Assembly (NCBI RefSeq): GCF_002902235.1
Contig: NZ_PPRL01000084.1
Span: 46,784-110,783 of the forward strand
DNA length: 64,000 bases
Direction: 5' to 3'
Source: Staphylococcus ureilyticus
GTDB lineage: Bacteria > Bacillota > Bacilli > Staphylococcales > Staphylococcaceae
In this document: piece after piece, positions 56,056-64,000 of the stretch
Layout: each line of letters begins with the position of its first letter
Position numbering within the stretch: position 1 is the first letter of the stretch
Translations under genes and position numbers: made by a program
The notes under the pieces: generated by a model
The model's database searches: none
What the model was told of the DNA's origin: nothing
What the model saw: only the letters and a program-made list of their open reading frames with translations

Positions 56056-57213
56056 TTATTTTGAGTTATTTAAATAAGTAGAGAAGAAATCTGTAAATAA
56101 ATCAACAAATGTTAGATATACATCTTTTTCCACATGCTCATCTACTTGGTGTGCTTGGTTAACAGCACCGGGACCATACATAATAAATGAAAAGTTTTCA
56201 TCTTTGTCTACCAGTAAATCAGACGCGTCGGTAACACCAGGTGAAGCTTCAGTTGGTAATGTAGTATTTAAATATTTTTCTCCCATTTCAACAGCAAGTT
56301 CAGTCAATTTATTTTCTCCTGTAGTATAAACAGGTGGTCTAGACATGTATGTGTCAATATCAATATCCGTTTGTTCAGTTTCGACTTGCTTTAAGATTTC
56401 ATTGAAATATGAGATGAATTGTTCGTTATCATGCTCAGGGATTGTACGAATATTAAATTCAGATTCAGCATGTTCTGGAATTGAATTTACCTGGTTACCA
56501 CCGTTGAAAATTGTGGCATTCATAATTGCATTGCCTAACAAATCATTGCTTTTAGTGAATTTTTCAAAACCCTCATCAGCTTTATAAACAAATTTTACTA
56601 ATGGTGAAATTGCATTGAAACCTAGCTGTGGCATAGAACTATGTGAAGCTTTACCACGGGAAGTGACACGAATGTCCATAGAGCCTTTGTGTGCATAGAT
56701 AATTCGATCTTGAGAAGGCTCAGCAATCACAAGTGCATCGACATCATTCATGTACCCTTTATCTTGAAAAGTTTTTGCACCTTCACCTACAATTTCTTCA
56801 CCAGCAGTTGCCAATAAACGAATTTTCCCATGTTGTAATAAGTTTTGATCATGAATATCTATCATACTAATGACTAATGCTGCTAAACCTGATTTCATAT
56901 CAGCTGAACCACGACCATACAGTTTGCCATCAACTTCAGTAAGTTTGAATGGATCATATGTCCATTTACTTTCATCACCAGCAGAAACAACATCCATATG
57001 ACCAGAAATGCCCAATATTGGGCCATCTTTACCGATTTCAGCCACTAAGTTTGCACGACTGTCGTTAATTTTAATGATGTCGGAATTTATGTCATGTTCT
57101 GCTAATAACTTTTGCAGATATTCACAAACTTCGATTTCATTGTTATTAACGGATTTAATGCTAATCAAGTCTTCTAAGATTTGAATTTTCTCTTGATCAG
57201 TAAACTTACTCAT
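56056..57213 (-). CDS. M20 peptidase, ArgE/DapE type
   Basis: A 385-residue metallopeptidase or deacylase. Metal ligands seen: His in GISGHMDVV, Asp in GRGSADMKSG, Glu pair in ATAGEEIVGEGA, and the C-terminal His in NQAHQVDEHV. The dimerisation domain (ASHSSMPQLG) is present. The start follows TGGGGTTT. Proteins of this type are labelled ArgE, DapE or succinyl-diaminopimelate desuccinylase without proof. It lies beside the capsule operon but points away from it. Confidence 0.85.
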   Translation of the reverse strand: MSKFTDQEKIQILEDLISIKSVNNNEIEVCEYLQKLLAEHDINSDIIKINDSRANLVAEIGKDGPILGISGHMDVVSAGDESKWTYDPFKLTEVDGKLYGRGSADMKSGLAALVISMIDIHDQNLLQHGKIRLLATAGEEIVGEGAKTFQDKGYMNDVDALVIAEPSQDRIIYAHKGSMDIRVTSRGKASHSSMPQLGFNAISPLVKFVYKADEGFEKFTKSNDLLGNAIMNATIFNGGNQVNSIPEHAESEFNIRTIPEHDNEQFISYFNEILKQVETEQTDIDIDTYMSRPPVYTTGENKLTELAVEMGEKYLNTTLPTEASPGVTDASDLLVDKDENFSFIMYGPGAVNQAHQVDEHVEKDVYLTFVDLFTDFFSTYLNNSK

Positions 57214-57355
57214 AATAAAAACCCCATTTCAGATATAATAAGAAAACTAACACCATAATTATATCTGAAAATTCAGACTGTTTGAAATTAAACCCCTTCG
57301 TAAAAAGGCATAATAATGAGAATTTGAACAAATTGTCAAAAATAAGTTACAAAAA

Positions 57356-57688
57356 TTAAACATGGTTTTTAGATGCGTCATTATCTAAAGACCATGTTTT
57401 TATCGTTTTATATTGGTTGATTGTTGGTTGACCTATGTGTTTAGATTGCAAATGTTTAGGGGTAGAACGATTTTCTTGTGTAGATGAAGTAGATGGTTCG
57501 GAAGATTTTGTGGTGTTGTTAGTCCCATCTACATTTTCAATATGTCTCGTATTATCTGTATCAAGTACTGCACCACGCATATCATTGCCTTGGAAACTGC
57601 CTACTAAAATCATGATTAAATAACCACAAGTTATAAGCGCAACAATAATGAGATAGAGTGAAACAGTTAACTTTACAGGTTTGCTCAT
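57356..57688 (-). CDS. Small membrane-anchored protein, unknown
   Basis: A 110-residue protein, not recognised. The hydrophobic segment at about 8-31 (LTVSLYLIIVALITCGYLIMIL) is followed by a Ser/Thr/Asn-rich tail (NNTTKSSEPSTSSTQENRST), so the C-terminus is probably outside the membrane. The start is set at 57688 (MSKPVKL); the upstream ATG at 57694 abuts AGGAGG. It lies between the M20 gene and the capsule operon, divergent from capB. Confidence 0.6.
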   Translation of the reverse strand: MSKPVKLTVSLYLIIVALITCGYLIMILVGSFQGNDMRGAVLDTDNTRHIENVDGTNNTTKSSEPSTSSTQENRSTPKHLQSKHIGQPTINQYKTIKTWSLDNDASKNHV

Positions 57689-58113
57689 GTCCATCCTCCT
57701 AGAATATCTTTAATTCCTTTCACCCTTAAGATAACATTCGAATTTTAATAATGTGTAAATTTCAAGTAAATATTATATTTCGTATTTTTAACTTTAATTA
57801 GTAATTGATGAAAAATTTTTATATTATTTTTTGCTTAAAATTTTTAACTGAAGAAAAAGCATTATCGTTGATATGAAAGTATTTAATATAATCTTTAATA
57901 TAATTTTACATTAAATGTAAATGTGTATTTACATTCAATTAACAGTTAATTTATAGACTTTATATAAAATCAACAACTACGTGGTAGCATGTCATTATTG
58001 AAAGGTATAATGATTAGATTATAAATTTAAGGTCATTTTTGTAATGGTTTTTGGCTAAATTAATGATTTTAGCATGTAATTAATAAATACGCTGATGAAA
58101 AGAGGGACAGAGT
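57689..58113. other. Long AT-rich region upstream of capB
   Basis: 425 bases without a gene. It holds the palindrome at 57915-57936, a possible promoter TTAACA (57941) with TATAAA (57963), another TATAAT at 58006-58011, and a GAGGG ribosome binding site at 58102. The capsule promoter must lie here. Confidence 0.55.
57915..57936. promoter_or_regulatory. Perfect palindrome upstream of the capsule operon
   Basis: AATGTAAAT-GTGT-ATTTACATT has nine-base exact arms and a four-base spacer. It overlaps or abuts the candidate -35 region. The size fits a dimeric repressor operator. The binding protein is unknown. Confidence 0.45.
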
Positions 58114-59271
58114 TTGCTACTAATCATAATTTGTGTAGGCGTTATTCTATGGTTAGGAATTGTCGAGAAACGAAGACATTCTGACAGATTAGAAAAGATT
58201 CCTATACGTATTAATATAAATGGTATTAGAGGTAAATCAACGATTACACGCTTGATTTACAGTATTTTGCGGGAAGATAAATACCGCGTGATTGGTAAAA
58301 CAACTGGTACAGATGCACGTATGATGTACTGGTTTACACCAAGAGAATATCCAGTATATAGGAAACCTCAGGGTGCAAATATCGGCGAACAACGAGATAT
58401 CGTCAGAAAAGTTGTGAAACAAAGAGCTAACGCATTAGTCAATGAGTGTATGGCAGTTAATCCAGACTATCAAATTACATTCCAAAAAGATTTAGTGAAA
58501 GCGAACATTGGTGTCATTGTTAATGTGATGGAAGACCATATGGATGTGTTAGGGCCAACTTTAGACGAAGTTGCTCAAGCATTTACAGCAACCATTCCAT
58601 ATAAAGGACATCTCGTGGTAATGAAGGATGACTATACTAAATTTTTTGCTAAAGTAGCTAAACGGCGTAAAACAAAATTAATTGTAGTCGATAAAGAAGA
58701 AGTACCAGAATCATATCTACGAGAATTTGGATATATTGTCTTTCCGGATAATGTAGCAATTGCAATGGGAGTTGCTGAAGCATTAGGCATCGACAGAGAC
58801 ACTGCCTTAAGAGGTATGTTAAACGCACCACCAGATGTAGGTGCTGTTGAAGTTAAATACTTTAATGCAAACAATACAACGAATGTCTATGTGAATGCCT
58901 TTGCAGCAAATGAGCCACAATCTACTAAAGCAATTTTAAATAAAGTAGAATCATATAATTACCCATATCAAAGAATTGTTATAATTTTAAATTGTCGCTC
59001 AGATAGGGTAGATAGAACCCGACAATTTGTAGAAAATTTCATAAAAGATGTACCGTTCGATACATTAATTTGTACTGGAAAAAGTACCCAAATGGTATCG
59101 GAAGTGATGAGAGAATTACCCGATAAAAAATATTTGAATTTTGAAGGTAAAAATATAAGTGAAGTTGAACGTGCGCTTTATGCAGAATCACATAATGCTT
59201 TGATATTCTGTGTTGGTAATATTCATGGACCAGGAAAAGAAATCGCACAATATATAGAAGGGATACATTAA
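58114..59271 (+). CDS. capB: Poly-gamma-glutamate synthase subunit CapB (PgsB)
   Basis: A 385-residue ATP-dependent ligase of the Mur-ligase-like PgsB/CapB family that joins glutamates through gamma-amide bonds. The nucleotide-binding motif GIRGKST is at 37-43, after one N-terminal membrane helix; VNVMEDHMDVLG and NCRSDRVDR are family motifs. The start is TTG 58114 behind AGAGGGA. First gene of capBCAED; its stop is one base from capC. Known from Bacillus and coagulase-negative staphylococci, where the polymer protects from immune defence and salt. Confidence 0.95.
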   Translation: MLLIIICVGVILWLGIVEKRRHSDRLEKIPIRININGIRGKSTITRLIYSILREDKYRVIGKTTGTDARMMYWFTPREYPVYRKPQGANIGEQRDIVRKVVKQRANALVNECMAVNPDYQITFQKDLVKANIGVIVNVMEDHMDVLGPTLDEVAQAFTATIPYKGHLVVMKDDYTKFFAKVAKRRKTKLIVVDKEEVPESYLREFGYIVFPDNVAIAMGVAEALGIDRDTALRGMLNAPPDVGAVEVKYFNANNTTNVYVNAFAANEPQSTKAILNKVESYNYPYQRIVIILNCRSDRVDRTRQFVENFIKDVPFDTLICTGKSTQMVSEVMRELPDKKYLNFEGKNISEVERALYAESHNALIFCVGNIHGPGKEIAQYIEGIH

Positions 59272-59272
59272 T

Positions 59273-59725
59273 ATGATAGGTTCAGAGTTATATTTTTCAT
59301 TATTCGTGGGGATAGTTTTAAGCCTCATATTTGCCGAAAAATTCGGCATTAGTCCTGCTGGATTAGTTGTACCAGGATATCTAGCGCTGATTTTCGATCA
59401 ACCAATCATGCTGCTATCTATACTAATCATTAGTTGCATTACATATTTTATTGTGAACCATGGTATTAGCCGCTTTGTTATTCTTTATGGGCGTAGGAAA
59501 TTTGCTGCAATGATATTAACTGGAATGGTTTTAAAATTTATATTTGATTTAATTTATCCATTAACGCCATTTGAGATGGTAGAAATGTCCGGTATTGGTG
59601 TTGTAATACCAGGTATCATCGCAAATACTATACAAAAACAAGGTGTCGTAATAACTTTATCTACGTGTATGTTATTAACATGTATTACATACATTGTCTT
59701 ATTCTTTTATAGCTTTATTAATTAG
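59273..59725 (+). CDS. capC: Poly-gamma-glutamate synthase subunit CapC (PgsC)
   Basis: A 150-residue hydrophobic protein with four to five membrane segments, forming the synthase with CapB. The signature GISPAGLVVPGYLALI and VVIPGIIANTIQKQG match PgsC/CapC. ATG 59273 is one base after the capB stop, so translation is coupled. A ribosome binding site is only weakly visible inside capB (GAAGGGA). Confidence 0.95.
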   Translation: MIGSELYFSLFVGIVLSLIFAEKFGISPAGLVVPGYLALIFDQPIMLLSILIISCITYFIVNHGISRFVILYGRRKFAAMILTGMVLKFIFDLIYPLTPFEMVEMSGIGVVIPGIIANTIQKQGVVITLSTCMLLTCITYIVLFFYSFIN

Positions 59726-59739
59726 TAAGGAGCAGATAT

Positions 59740-60810
59740 ATGAAGCAATCTAAACGATTTTCTATCGATGAGCGTGTTTTGAAGTGGACAAAGCGCCATA
59801 AAAGAAGGAATTCCATATATACCGGCTTGATATTAATTATAGCGATCATTTTGTTAGTATTTGTATTAAAGCAACAGGATTTTGAACCTGTTAAAGCTAT
59901 GAATAAAGGAAAAGATGAAATTAAGCTAACATATCTAGGTAATGTGGAATTAAACAATCATACAAGAAAAAACAATATTAATGATACTTTTAGTGCTGTC
60001 GAAAACATGTTGAAAGATAGTGATTATTCTACAGCAAGCTTGAATTTAACCAAGTTTTCAGATGATAGAAAAACAAATATTAATAAAAATTTAGAAAATG
60101 TAATGTTTTTAAAAAGCTTAAATATTAAAAGTTTAAATATTATAAATCAAGTTACTGATAACATTACAGCAAGAGATTTTAGTAAAGCTGTTGAGGCACA
60201 AAATGGATATAATTTTTTAACTGGTAATGGTTCTAATCCTATCAACAGTAAAACAGTACAACAAACAGTAAAAGGTAAAAAAGTAGCTAATGTTTCCTTT
60301 ACAGACGTTGAGTCTGATTACACAGATCCTTTAAAAAACACTACATCCATTAGCTTGGAACCTAATATTTATGTTCCATTAATAAAAAAATTGAAAGAAA
60401 AAAATGATTATGTAGTCGTTAATGTGGACTGGGGTATAACCGATGAAAGGTCAGTAACAACAAGGCAAAAACAGTATGCACACTCACTCGTAGATGCAGG
60501 TGCTGATGTCATCGTCGGACATAACACAGTTGTTCAGGAAATTGAAAATTATAAAGATGCCAGCATTTTTTATAGTTTAGGTAATGTAACTTCAGAAGGT
60601 TTTTTATCAAAAAATAAACAAGGTTTAGCTGTACAACAGAATTGGAACGGTAAAAATTCTAAATTCATGATTACGCCTATCAAATCAGTGGGCGGTAAAT
60701 TGACTAAATCTACACCTAACAAAATTGAAGAAACAAAATTATTAAATAATATTAAAGGTGACAATATAAATCTTAAAAAAGAGAATGGAGGTTATACGTA
60801 TGAACATTAA
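59740..60810 (+). CDS. capA: Poly-gamma-glutamate export/synthesis protein CapA (PgsA)
   Basis: A 356-residue membrane-anchored protein of the CapA family (metallophosphoesterase-like fold), needed for polymer transport. One membrane helix at about 27-44 (YTGLILIIAIILLVFVLK) after a basic N-terminus; residues 60-330 form the extracytoplasmic CapA domain (LTYLGNVELNN, VNVDWGITDERSV, VIVGHNTVVQEIENYKDA). RBS TAAGGAGCAG precedes the ATG. Its end overlaps capE by 11 bases. Confidence 0.93.
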   Translation: MKQSKRFSIDERVLKWTKRHKRRNSIYTGLILIIAIILLVFVLKQQDFEPVKAMNKGKDEIKLTYLGNVELNNHTRKNNINDTFSAVENMLKDSDYSTASLNLTKFSDDRKTNINKNLENVMFLKSLNIKSLNIINQVTDNITARDFSKAVEAQNGYNFLTGNGSNPINSKTVQQTVKGKKVANVSFTDVESDYTDPLKNTTSISLEPNIYVPLIKKLKEKNDYVVVNVDWGITDERSVTTRQKQYAHSLVDAGADVIVGHNTVVQEIENYKDASIFYSLGNVTSEGFLSKNKQGLAVQQNWNGKNSKFMITPIKSVGGKLTKSTPNKIEETKLLNNIKGDNINLKKENGGYTYEH

Positions 60811-60958
60811 AGATCATTGGGTAAGTATTACAATAATTGCAGTTGTGTTGATAATATTCTTACTAATTGTATTCGCTAGAGCGAACGAAGGTTTAGACCG
60901 TTATGAACAAAATGAACTTAAATCTTCACACCATCAATATTTATCTAAAGGAGCTTAG
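60800..60958 (+). CDS. capE: Small capsule protein CapE (PgsE)
   Basis: A 52-residue protein with one membrane helix (about 8-26, ITIIAVVLIIFLLIVFA) and a charged tail. It overlaps the end of capA and ends two bases before capD, the position of capE/pgsE in Bacillus capsule operons, where this short peptide is required for polymer production. GGAGG at 60787-60791 serves as ribosome binding site. It is short enough to be missed by automatic annotation. Confidence 0.8.
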   Translation: MNIKDHWVSITIIAVVLIIFLLIVFARANEGLDRYEQNELKSSHHQYLSKGA

Positions 60959-60960
60959 CT

Positions 60961-62553
60961 ATGAGTATTTATAATAAGAAAACGCTCATCGTAATATTAC
61001 TCCTTACTATTATCATATCCTTTGCATTTTATATGATTACAAAAAAGGATAATTATGATAAAGATGATTTATATGAAAATAAAATTGCGGATCATCAACA
61101 AGACATATCGGATAAAAATTACGGTGTAGCTTCAAATAATCCGATTGCTACACGTGTTGGAGAAAAAATATTGAAAGATGGTGGTAACGCAGTTGACGCG
61201 TCAATTGGAGTGTCATATGCCCTTGCTGTCACTGAACCACACTCTTCTGGCCTAGGTGGCGGAGGTGCGATGCTGGCTTACGATGGTCAAGAAAATGTTG
61301 CACCAAAACAATGGCAGTATAAAGATATTTCTTCTTTTAATTACAAGCAAAAAGATAAAATTGGTGTTCCAGGTTTCGTTCGAGGTCTTGAAGACGCTCA
61401 TAAAGAGGCAGGAAAAATGGATAGAAAGAAAATCATGAACTATGTTATTCCTTTAGCTGAAGAAGGCTTTGAAGTTGATTCAGAATTAGAAAGAAGTTTG
61501 AAACTATATGGTTCAGATGTAGATAGAGATTCACCTTTCTTTGAAGGAGAGCAAACCAAAAGAGAAGGTGATGTCATTAAGCAACCAGCTTTAGCTAAAA
61601 CATTAAAAGGGATTAGAGATAACGGGCCTAATTATTTCTACGATAAAGTTGGTAAAAGTATCACTAAGCAAACGGATGACAAACTGACAGAAAAAGATTT
61701 CCAAAGTTATAAAACAGAGAAAAAAGAGCCAGTAAGTACAGACTATTTAAATAATAAAGTTTATGCTGCATCTAATCCTTTAGGAGGATCACTGATGCTA
61801 CAAGGTTTAGAAATTGATGAAGCTACTAATAATCAAGCAGCTCAAGGTGATCGTTTGGATTATATCACGGGTATTTTAAAATCTAGAGACTTGATGTATC
61901 GAAATAGGGATATTGTAAATGGGCAAGATGAAGACTATGATGAATATCTTTCCCAAGATTACCTGTTAGGTAGATTAAATGAAATTAATTTTGAAAGTAA
62001 TTTCAATACAAATAACATCGATAATACGAGCACAACACACTTTGTGGTTGTTGATAAAGATGGACAGTTGACAAGTACAACGAATACGTTAGCAAGCTTC
62101 TTTGGTTCAGGGGAGTATGTAAAAGAAGGATTCTATATGAATAATTCATTAAGTAACTTCTCTTCTAATCCATCTAGTCCAAACTATGGTGCTAAGCATA
62201 AGCAACCACGCTCATTTACTTCACCGAGCATCGTAGTTGGACCTGATTATTACATGGGTATAGGAACGCCAGGTGGTAACAAAATTCCGACTACGCTCAA
62301 TGAGGTTATTATTGATTACTTACGTAGCGATGGCACACTACAAGATTCTATTGATAAACCACGTTTTTATAACGATGGAGGAAAAATCTTTTACGAAAAT
62401 GCCACAGATCAGCAAGATATAGACATTTTCAAAAGTTTAGGATTTGAAATTGAAGAAAAACGTAATGACCCTAACTTTGGTAGTGTACAAGCTGCACTAT
62501 ATAATAAAAATGATAAAACAGTAGAAATCGGTCATGATGTGGGTAACAGGTAG
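60961..62553 (+). CDS. capD: Gamma-glutamyltransferase CapD
   Basis: A 530-residue gamma-glutamyltransferase family protein that links the polymer to the cell wall or trims it. One N-terminal membrane helix (about 7-25) anchors it outside the cell. It is made as a precursor that cuts itself before a Thr: NTSTTHFVVVD at 355-365 has the nucleophile at Thr358. The N-terminal part carries SSGLGGGGAML, and the C-terminal part GTPGGNKIPT. The ATG follows AAAGGAGC. Last gene of the operon, with a strong terminator after it. Confidence 0.94.
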   Translation: MSIYNKKTLIVILLLTIIISFAFYMITKKDNYDKDDLYENKIADHQQDISDKNYGVASNNPIATRVGEKILKDGGNAVDASIGVSYALAVTEPHSSGLGGGGAMLAYDGQENVAPKQWQYKDISSFNYKQKDKIGVPGFVRGLEDAHKEAGKMDRKKIMNYVIPLAEEGFEVDSELERSLKLYGSDVDRDSPFFEGEQTKREGDVIKQPALAKTLKGIRDNGPNYFYDKVGKSITKQTDDKLTEKDFQSYKTEKKEPVSTDYLNNKVYAASNPLGGSLMLQGLEIDEATNNQAAQGDRLDYITGILKSRDLMYRNRDIVNGQDEDYDEYLSQDYLLGRLNEINFESNFNTNNIDNTSTTHFVVVDKDGQLTSTTNTLASFFGSGEYVKEGFYMNNSLSNFSSNPSSPNYGAKHKQPRSFTSPSIVVGPDYYMGIGTPGGNKIPTTLNEVIIDYLRSDGTLQDSIDKPRFYNDGGKIFYENATDQQDIDIFKSLGFEIEEKRNDPNFGSVQAALYNKNDKTVEIGHDVGNR

Positions 62554-62572
62554 ATTGTTTTAAAAAATGTAT

Positions 62573-62613
62573 AAAAAAGTCCAAGGCATCAAATGATGTC
62601 TTGGACTTTTTTA
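62573..62613. terminator. Bidirectional terminator after capD
   Basis: AAAAAAGTCCAAGGCATC / GATGTCTTGGACTTTTTT stem, with A and T runs on both sides, between convergent genes. Confidence 0.9.
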
Positions 62614-62634
62614 TTGAGTTTTAATTTCTATCAT

Positions 62635-63726
62635 TCATGTACTGTGCTTATTTGAGAAATTATTATATAACGTACGCGCAAAGATAATAACTACAACAAT
62701 TGCACCGATGTAACCTACAAATGGGTATATAATGGAAACTAATTCTCCAAAAGGTAAAGTACCACAAATAATAAAAATAACACCTAACACAACTGTAACA
62801 GGCACGCTAAGTTTTGCTGGAAAAATTTTCATAAATTCATTTTTAACTAACCAATACATTGGTGCAGTTGTAGAATAAATGCCTAATAAAATACATACTG
62901 AAAATATAAATGCTATCAATGGCGCAATCGTATTACCTAAATAAAGTACAGGAACCTCTAATTCAAATACATGATCAGAATGCACTAATAGTGCAATAAT
63001 CATTACAACCACAGTTAACATCAACGCAGAGCCACCAACAATACCTGTAATGCCTGCTTCTTTTCTACTATTAGATTGTTGACCAAGCTGTGAAAAGAAA
63101 ATACTTCCTGCTAAGATGTTATAACAGAAAAATAAACCGCCAGCTTGCCACCAATGTGTTGTTGGTTGTAAATTTTTAGCGCTTTCTGGTAAATAGAGCA
63201 TATTAGATAAATTACCGATATTTGAGAAAAAGACAATTAGACAAATACCTATTGTCAAGATGACGATAATCGGACCTACAGTACCAATAATATCAACCAA
63301 TTTTTTTAAACCTAAAATCACTGTAATCATTGCAATAATGCCCATACCTAGTACACCAACTAGATTGGGAAGATGGAATTGCTCTGCAACTACAGCTCCT
63401 GTACCAGCAATCATGATGACAACAATGCTAAAAATAAAAATAATTGTAAAGTATTCAATCATTGTTCCCAGGATATTGCCACAATAATACTTAAATATTC
63501 TGCCAGGTTGTTTTAATTGAAGATCAAATCCCTTCATCATTAAAGTTGAACCAAGTAAACAGAACAATAATGCGCTAACTAAAGCTCCGAATATACCATA
63601 TATGCCAAAGGAAGCAAAAAATTGCATCACTTCTTGTCCTGTTGCAAAACCAGACCCTATGAGATAAGCGATGTAAGCACCGCTAAGTTTTATAATATTT
63701 GTGAGTTTAATTTGTTGTTGCATCAT
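62635..63726 (-). CDS. YkvI family membrane protein
   Basis: A 363-residue integral membrane protein with about 10 segments, similar to Bacillus YkvI, an APC-superfamily relative with no known substrate. Seen: YLIGSGFATGQEVMQFFASFG near the start, the unwound-helix type motif in such carriers, and FCYNILAGSIFFSQLG near residue 205. ATG 63726 and 63723 are both possible behind GGGGGGA. The neighbouring aminotransferase on the same strand suggests amino acid transport, but this is inference. Confidence 0.8.
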   Translation of the reverse strand: MMQQQIKLTNIIKLSGAYIAYLIGSGFATGQEVMQFFASFGIYGIFGALVSALLFCLLGSTLMMKGFDLQLKQPGRIFKYYCGNILGTMIEYFTIIFIFSIVVIMIAGTGAVVAEQFHLPNLVGVLGMGIIAMITVILGLKKLVDIIGTVGPIIVILTIGICLIVFFSNIGNLSNMLYLPESAKNLQPTTHWWQAGGLFFCYNILAGSIFFSQLGQQSNSRKEAGITGIVGGSALMLTVVVMIIALLVHSDHVFELEVPVLYLGNTIAPLIAFIFSVCILLGIYSTTAPMYWLVKNEFMKIFPAKLSVPVTVVLGVIFIICGTLPFGELVSIIYPFVGYIGAIVVVIIFARTLYNNFSNKHST

Positions 63727-63741
63727 TGATTCCCCCCAATT

Positions 63742-64000
63742 TTACCAACCTTGACCAGCAATATCGTAATTATCTAATTTTCCAGATGCTAAATCTTCAA
63801 TTGCAGATTCTAAGACATTTAATGCCGTATCAAGTTGGTTATACGTTATGACTAATGGAGGTTGGAAACGGAGTACGTTTCCAGCTACTGCAATAATCAC
63901 AACGCCATTATCAAAACAACGATTACAAACTTTTAATGCCGCTTCCGCATCACGTGTTTTACTGTCTTTATCAGCAACGATATCAATACCAATCGACAAT
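63742..64000 (-). CDS. Class III aminotransferase, C-terminal part (runs off window)
   Basis: The open frame reaches the window edge with no start, so only the last 85 codons or so are present. VLRFQPPLVITYNQLDTAL and the preceding CNRCFDNGVVII match the C-terminal end of class III aminotransferases such as 4-aminobutyrate or ornithine aminotransferase. The gene is on the same strand as the YkvI-type carrier and 15 bases upstream of it, so they are probably one operon. The rest of the gene lies beyond position 64000. Confidence 0.8.
   Translation of the reverse strand, partial: LSIGIDIVADKDSKTRDAEAALKVCNRCFDNGVVIIAVAGNVLRFQPPLVITYNQLDTALNVLESAIEDLASGKLDNYDIAGQGW

Overview
The window is a low-GC (about one third G+C) Firmicute chromosome segment that I read as Staphylococcus, most likely a coagulase-negative species. 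Many products match Staphylococcus proteins I know well: RocA, MvaS, MvaA, Drp35, VraD/VraE, CidR-CidA-CidB-CidC, D-lactate dehydrogenase-type Ddh, CopZ and NorB. A complete capB-capC-capA-capE-capD poly-gamma-glutamate locus, not known from S. aureus but known from coagulase-negative staphylococci, argues against S. aureus. The divergent IsaA-type secreted protein argues the same way. The exact species is an inference; the S. saprophyticus group is my best guess. No IS element, phage gene, CRISPR array, rRNA or tRNA was seen, so this looks like core and lineage-specific chromosome rather than an island.

Layout. 0-4 kb: a WalR-box-preceded IsaA-like wall hydrolase, then a SAM (S-box) riboswitch controlling an aminotransferase and a D-2-hydroxyacid dehydrogenase. 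3.5-7.7 kb (minus): copZ, copA with a CsoR-type operator lying inside the copA promoter, and a SulP sulfate-type transporter. 7.9-10.5 kb: a VraDE/BceAB-type antimicrobial peptide ABC transporter with a BceR-like box. 10.6-20.7 kb: an SDR stress dehydrogenase, carriers (DASS, DUF819, PfoR-like, BCCT), an acetyltransferase, a DUF1445 hydro-lyase and small membrane proteins. 21-28.6 kb: rocA under a cre site, a TetR/MmpL exporter pair, and a 760-residue AraC regulator with a degenerate glycosidase-like C-terminal half.

28.9-35.5 kb: two NorB-like MFS exporters bracketing an amidohydrolase, a GIY-YIG-like protein and an esterase, then an O6-alkylguanine repair protein. 35.7-41.2 kb: an OpuD-type betaine transporter and the upper mevalonate pathway (mvaS divergent from thiolase-mvaA). 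41.4-48.7 kb: drp35, an NhaC antiporter, and cidR with cidABC. 48.7-49.4 kb: a gene-free stretch holding two nearly identical 118-nt structured repeats. 49.4-55.5 kb: a YfcC carrier, two GNAT enzymes, a glyoxalase-fold protein next to a D-cysteine desulfhydrase and thioredoxin-like protein, and a membrane-anchored esterase. 55.5-56 kb: a gene-free stretch with a third structured repeat, apparently of the same family. 56-62.6 kb: an ArgE/DapE-type peptidase, a small membrane protein and capBCAED. 62.6-64 kb: a YkvI-type carrier and the end of a class III aminotransferase that runs off the window.

How genes work together: the window is rich in envelope and efflux functions (VraDE, MmpL, two NorB-like pumps, Drp35, Cid, the capsule), osmoprotection (two BCCT carriers, NhaC) and amino acid or acid catabolism (RocA, CidC, DcyD). 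The observations I consider most worth a second look are the three-member structured repeat family, the SAM-controlled aminotransferase/hydroxyacid dehydrogenase pair, the catalytically dead glycosidase-like domain on the AraC regulator, and the palindrome upstream of the capsule operon. I did not find a clear, wholly new multi-gene system; most genes belong to recognised families.
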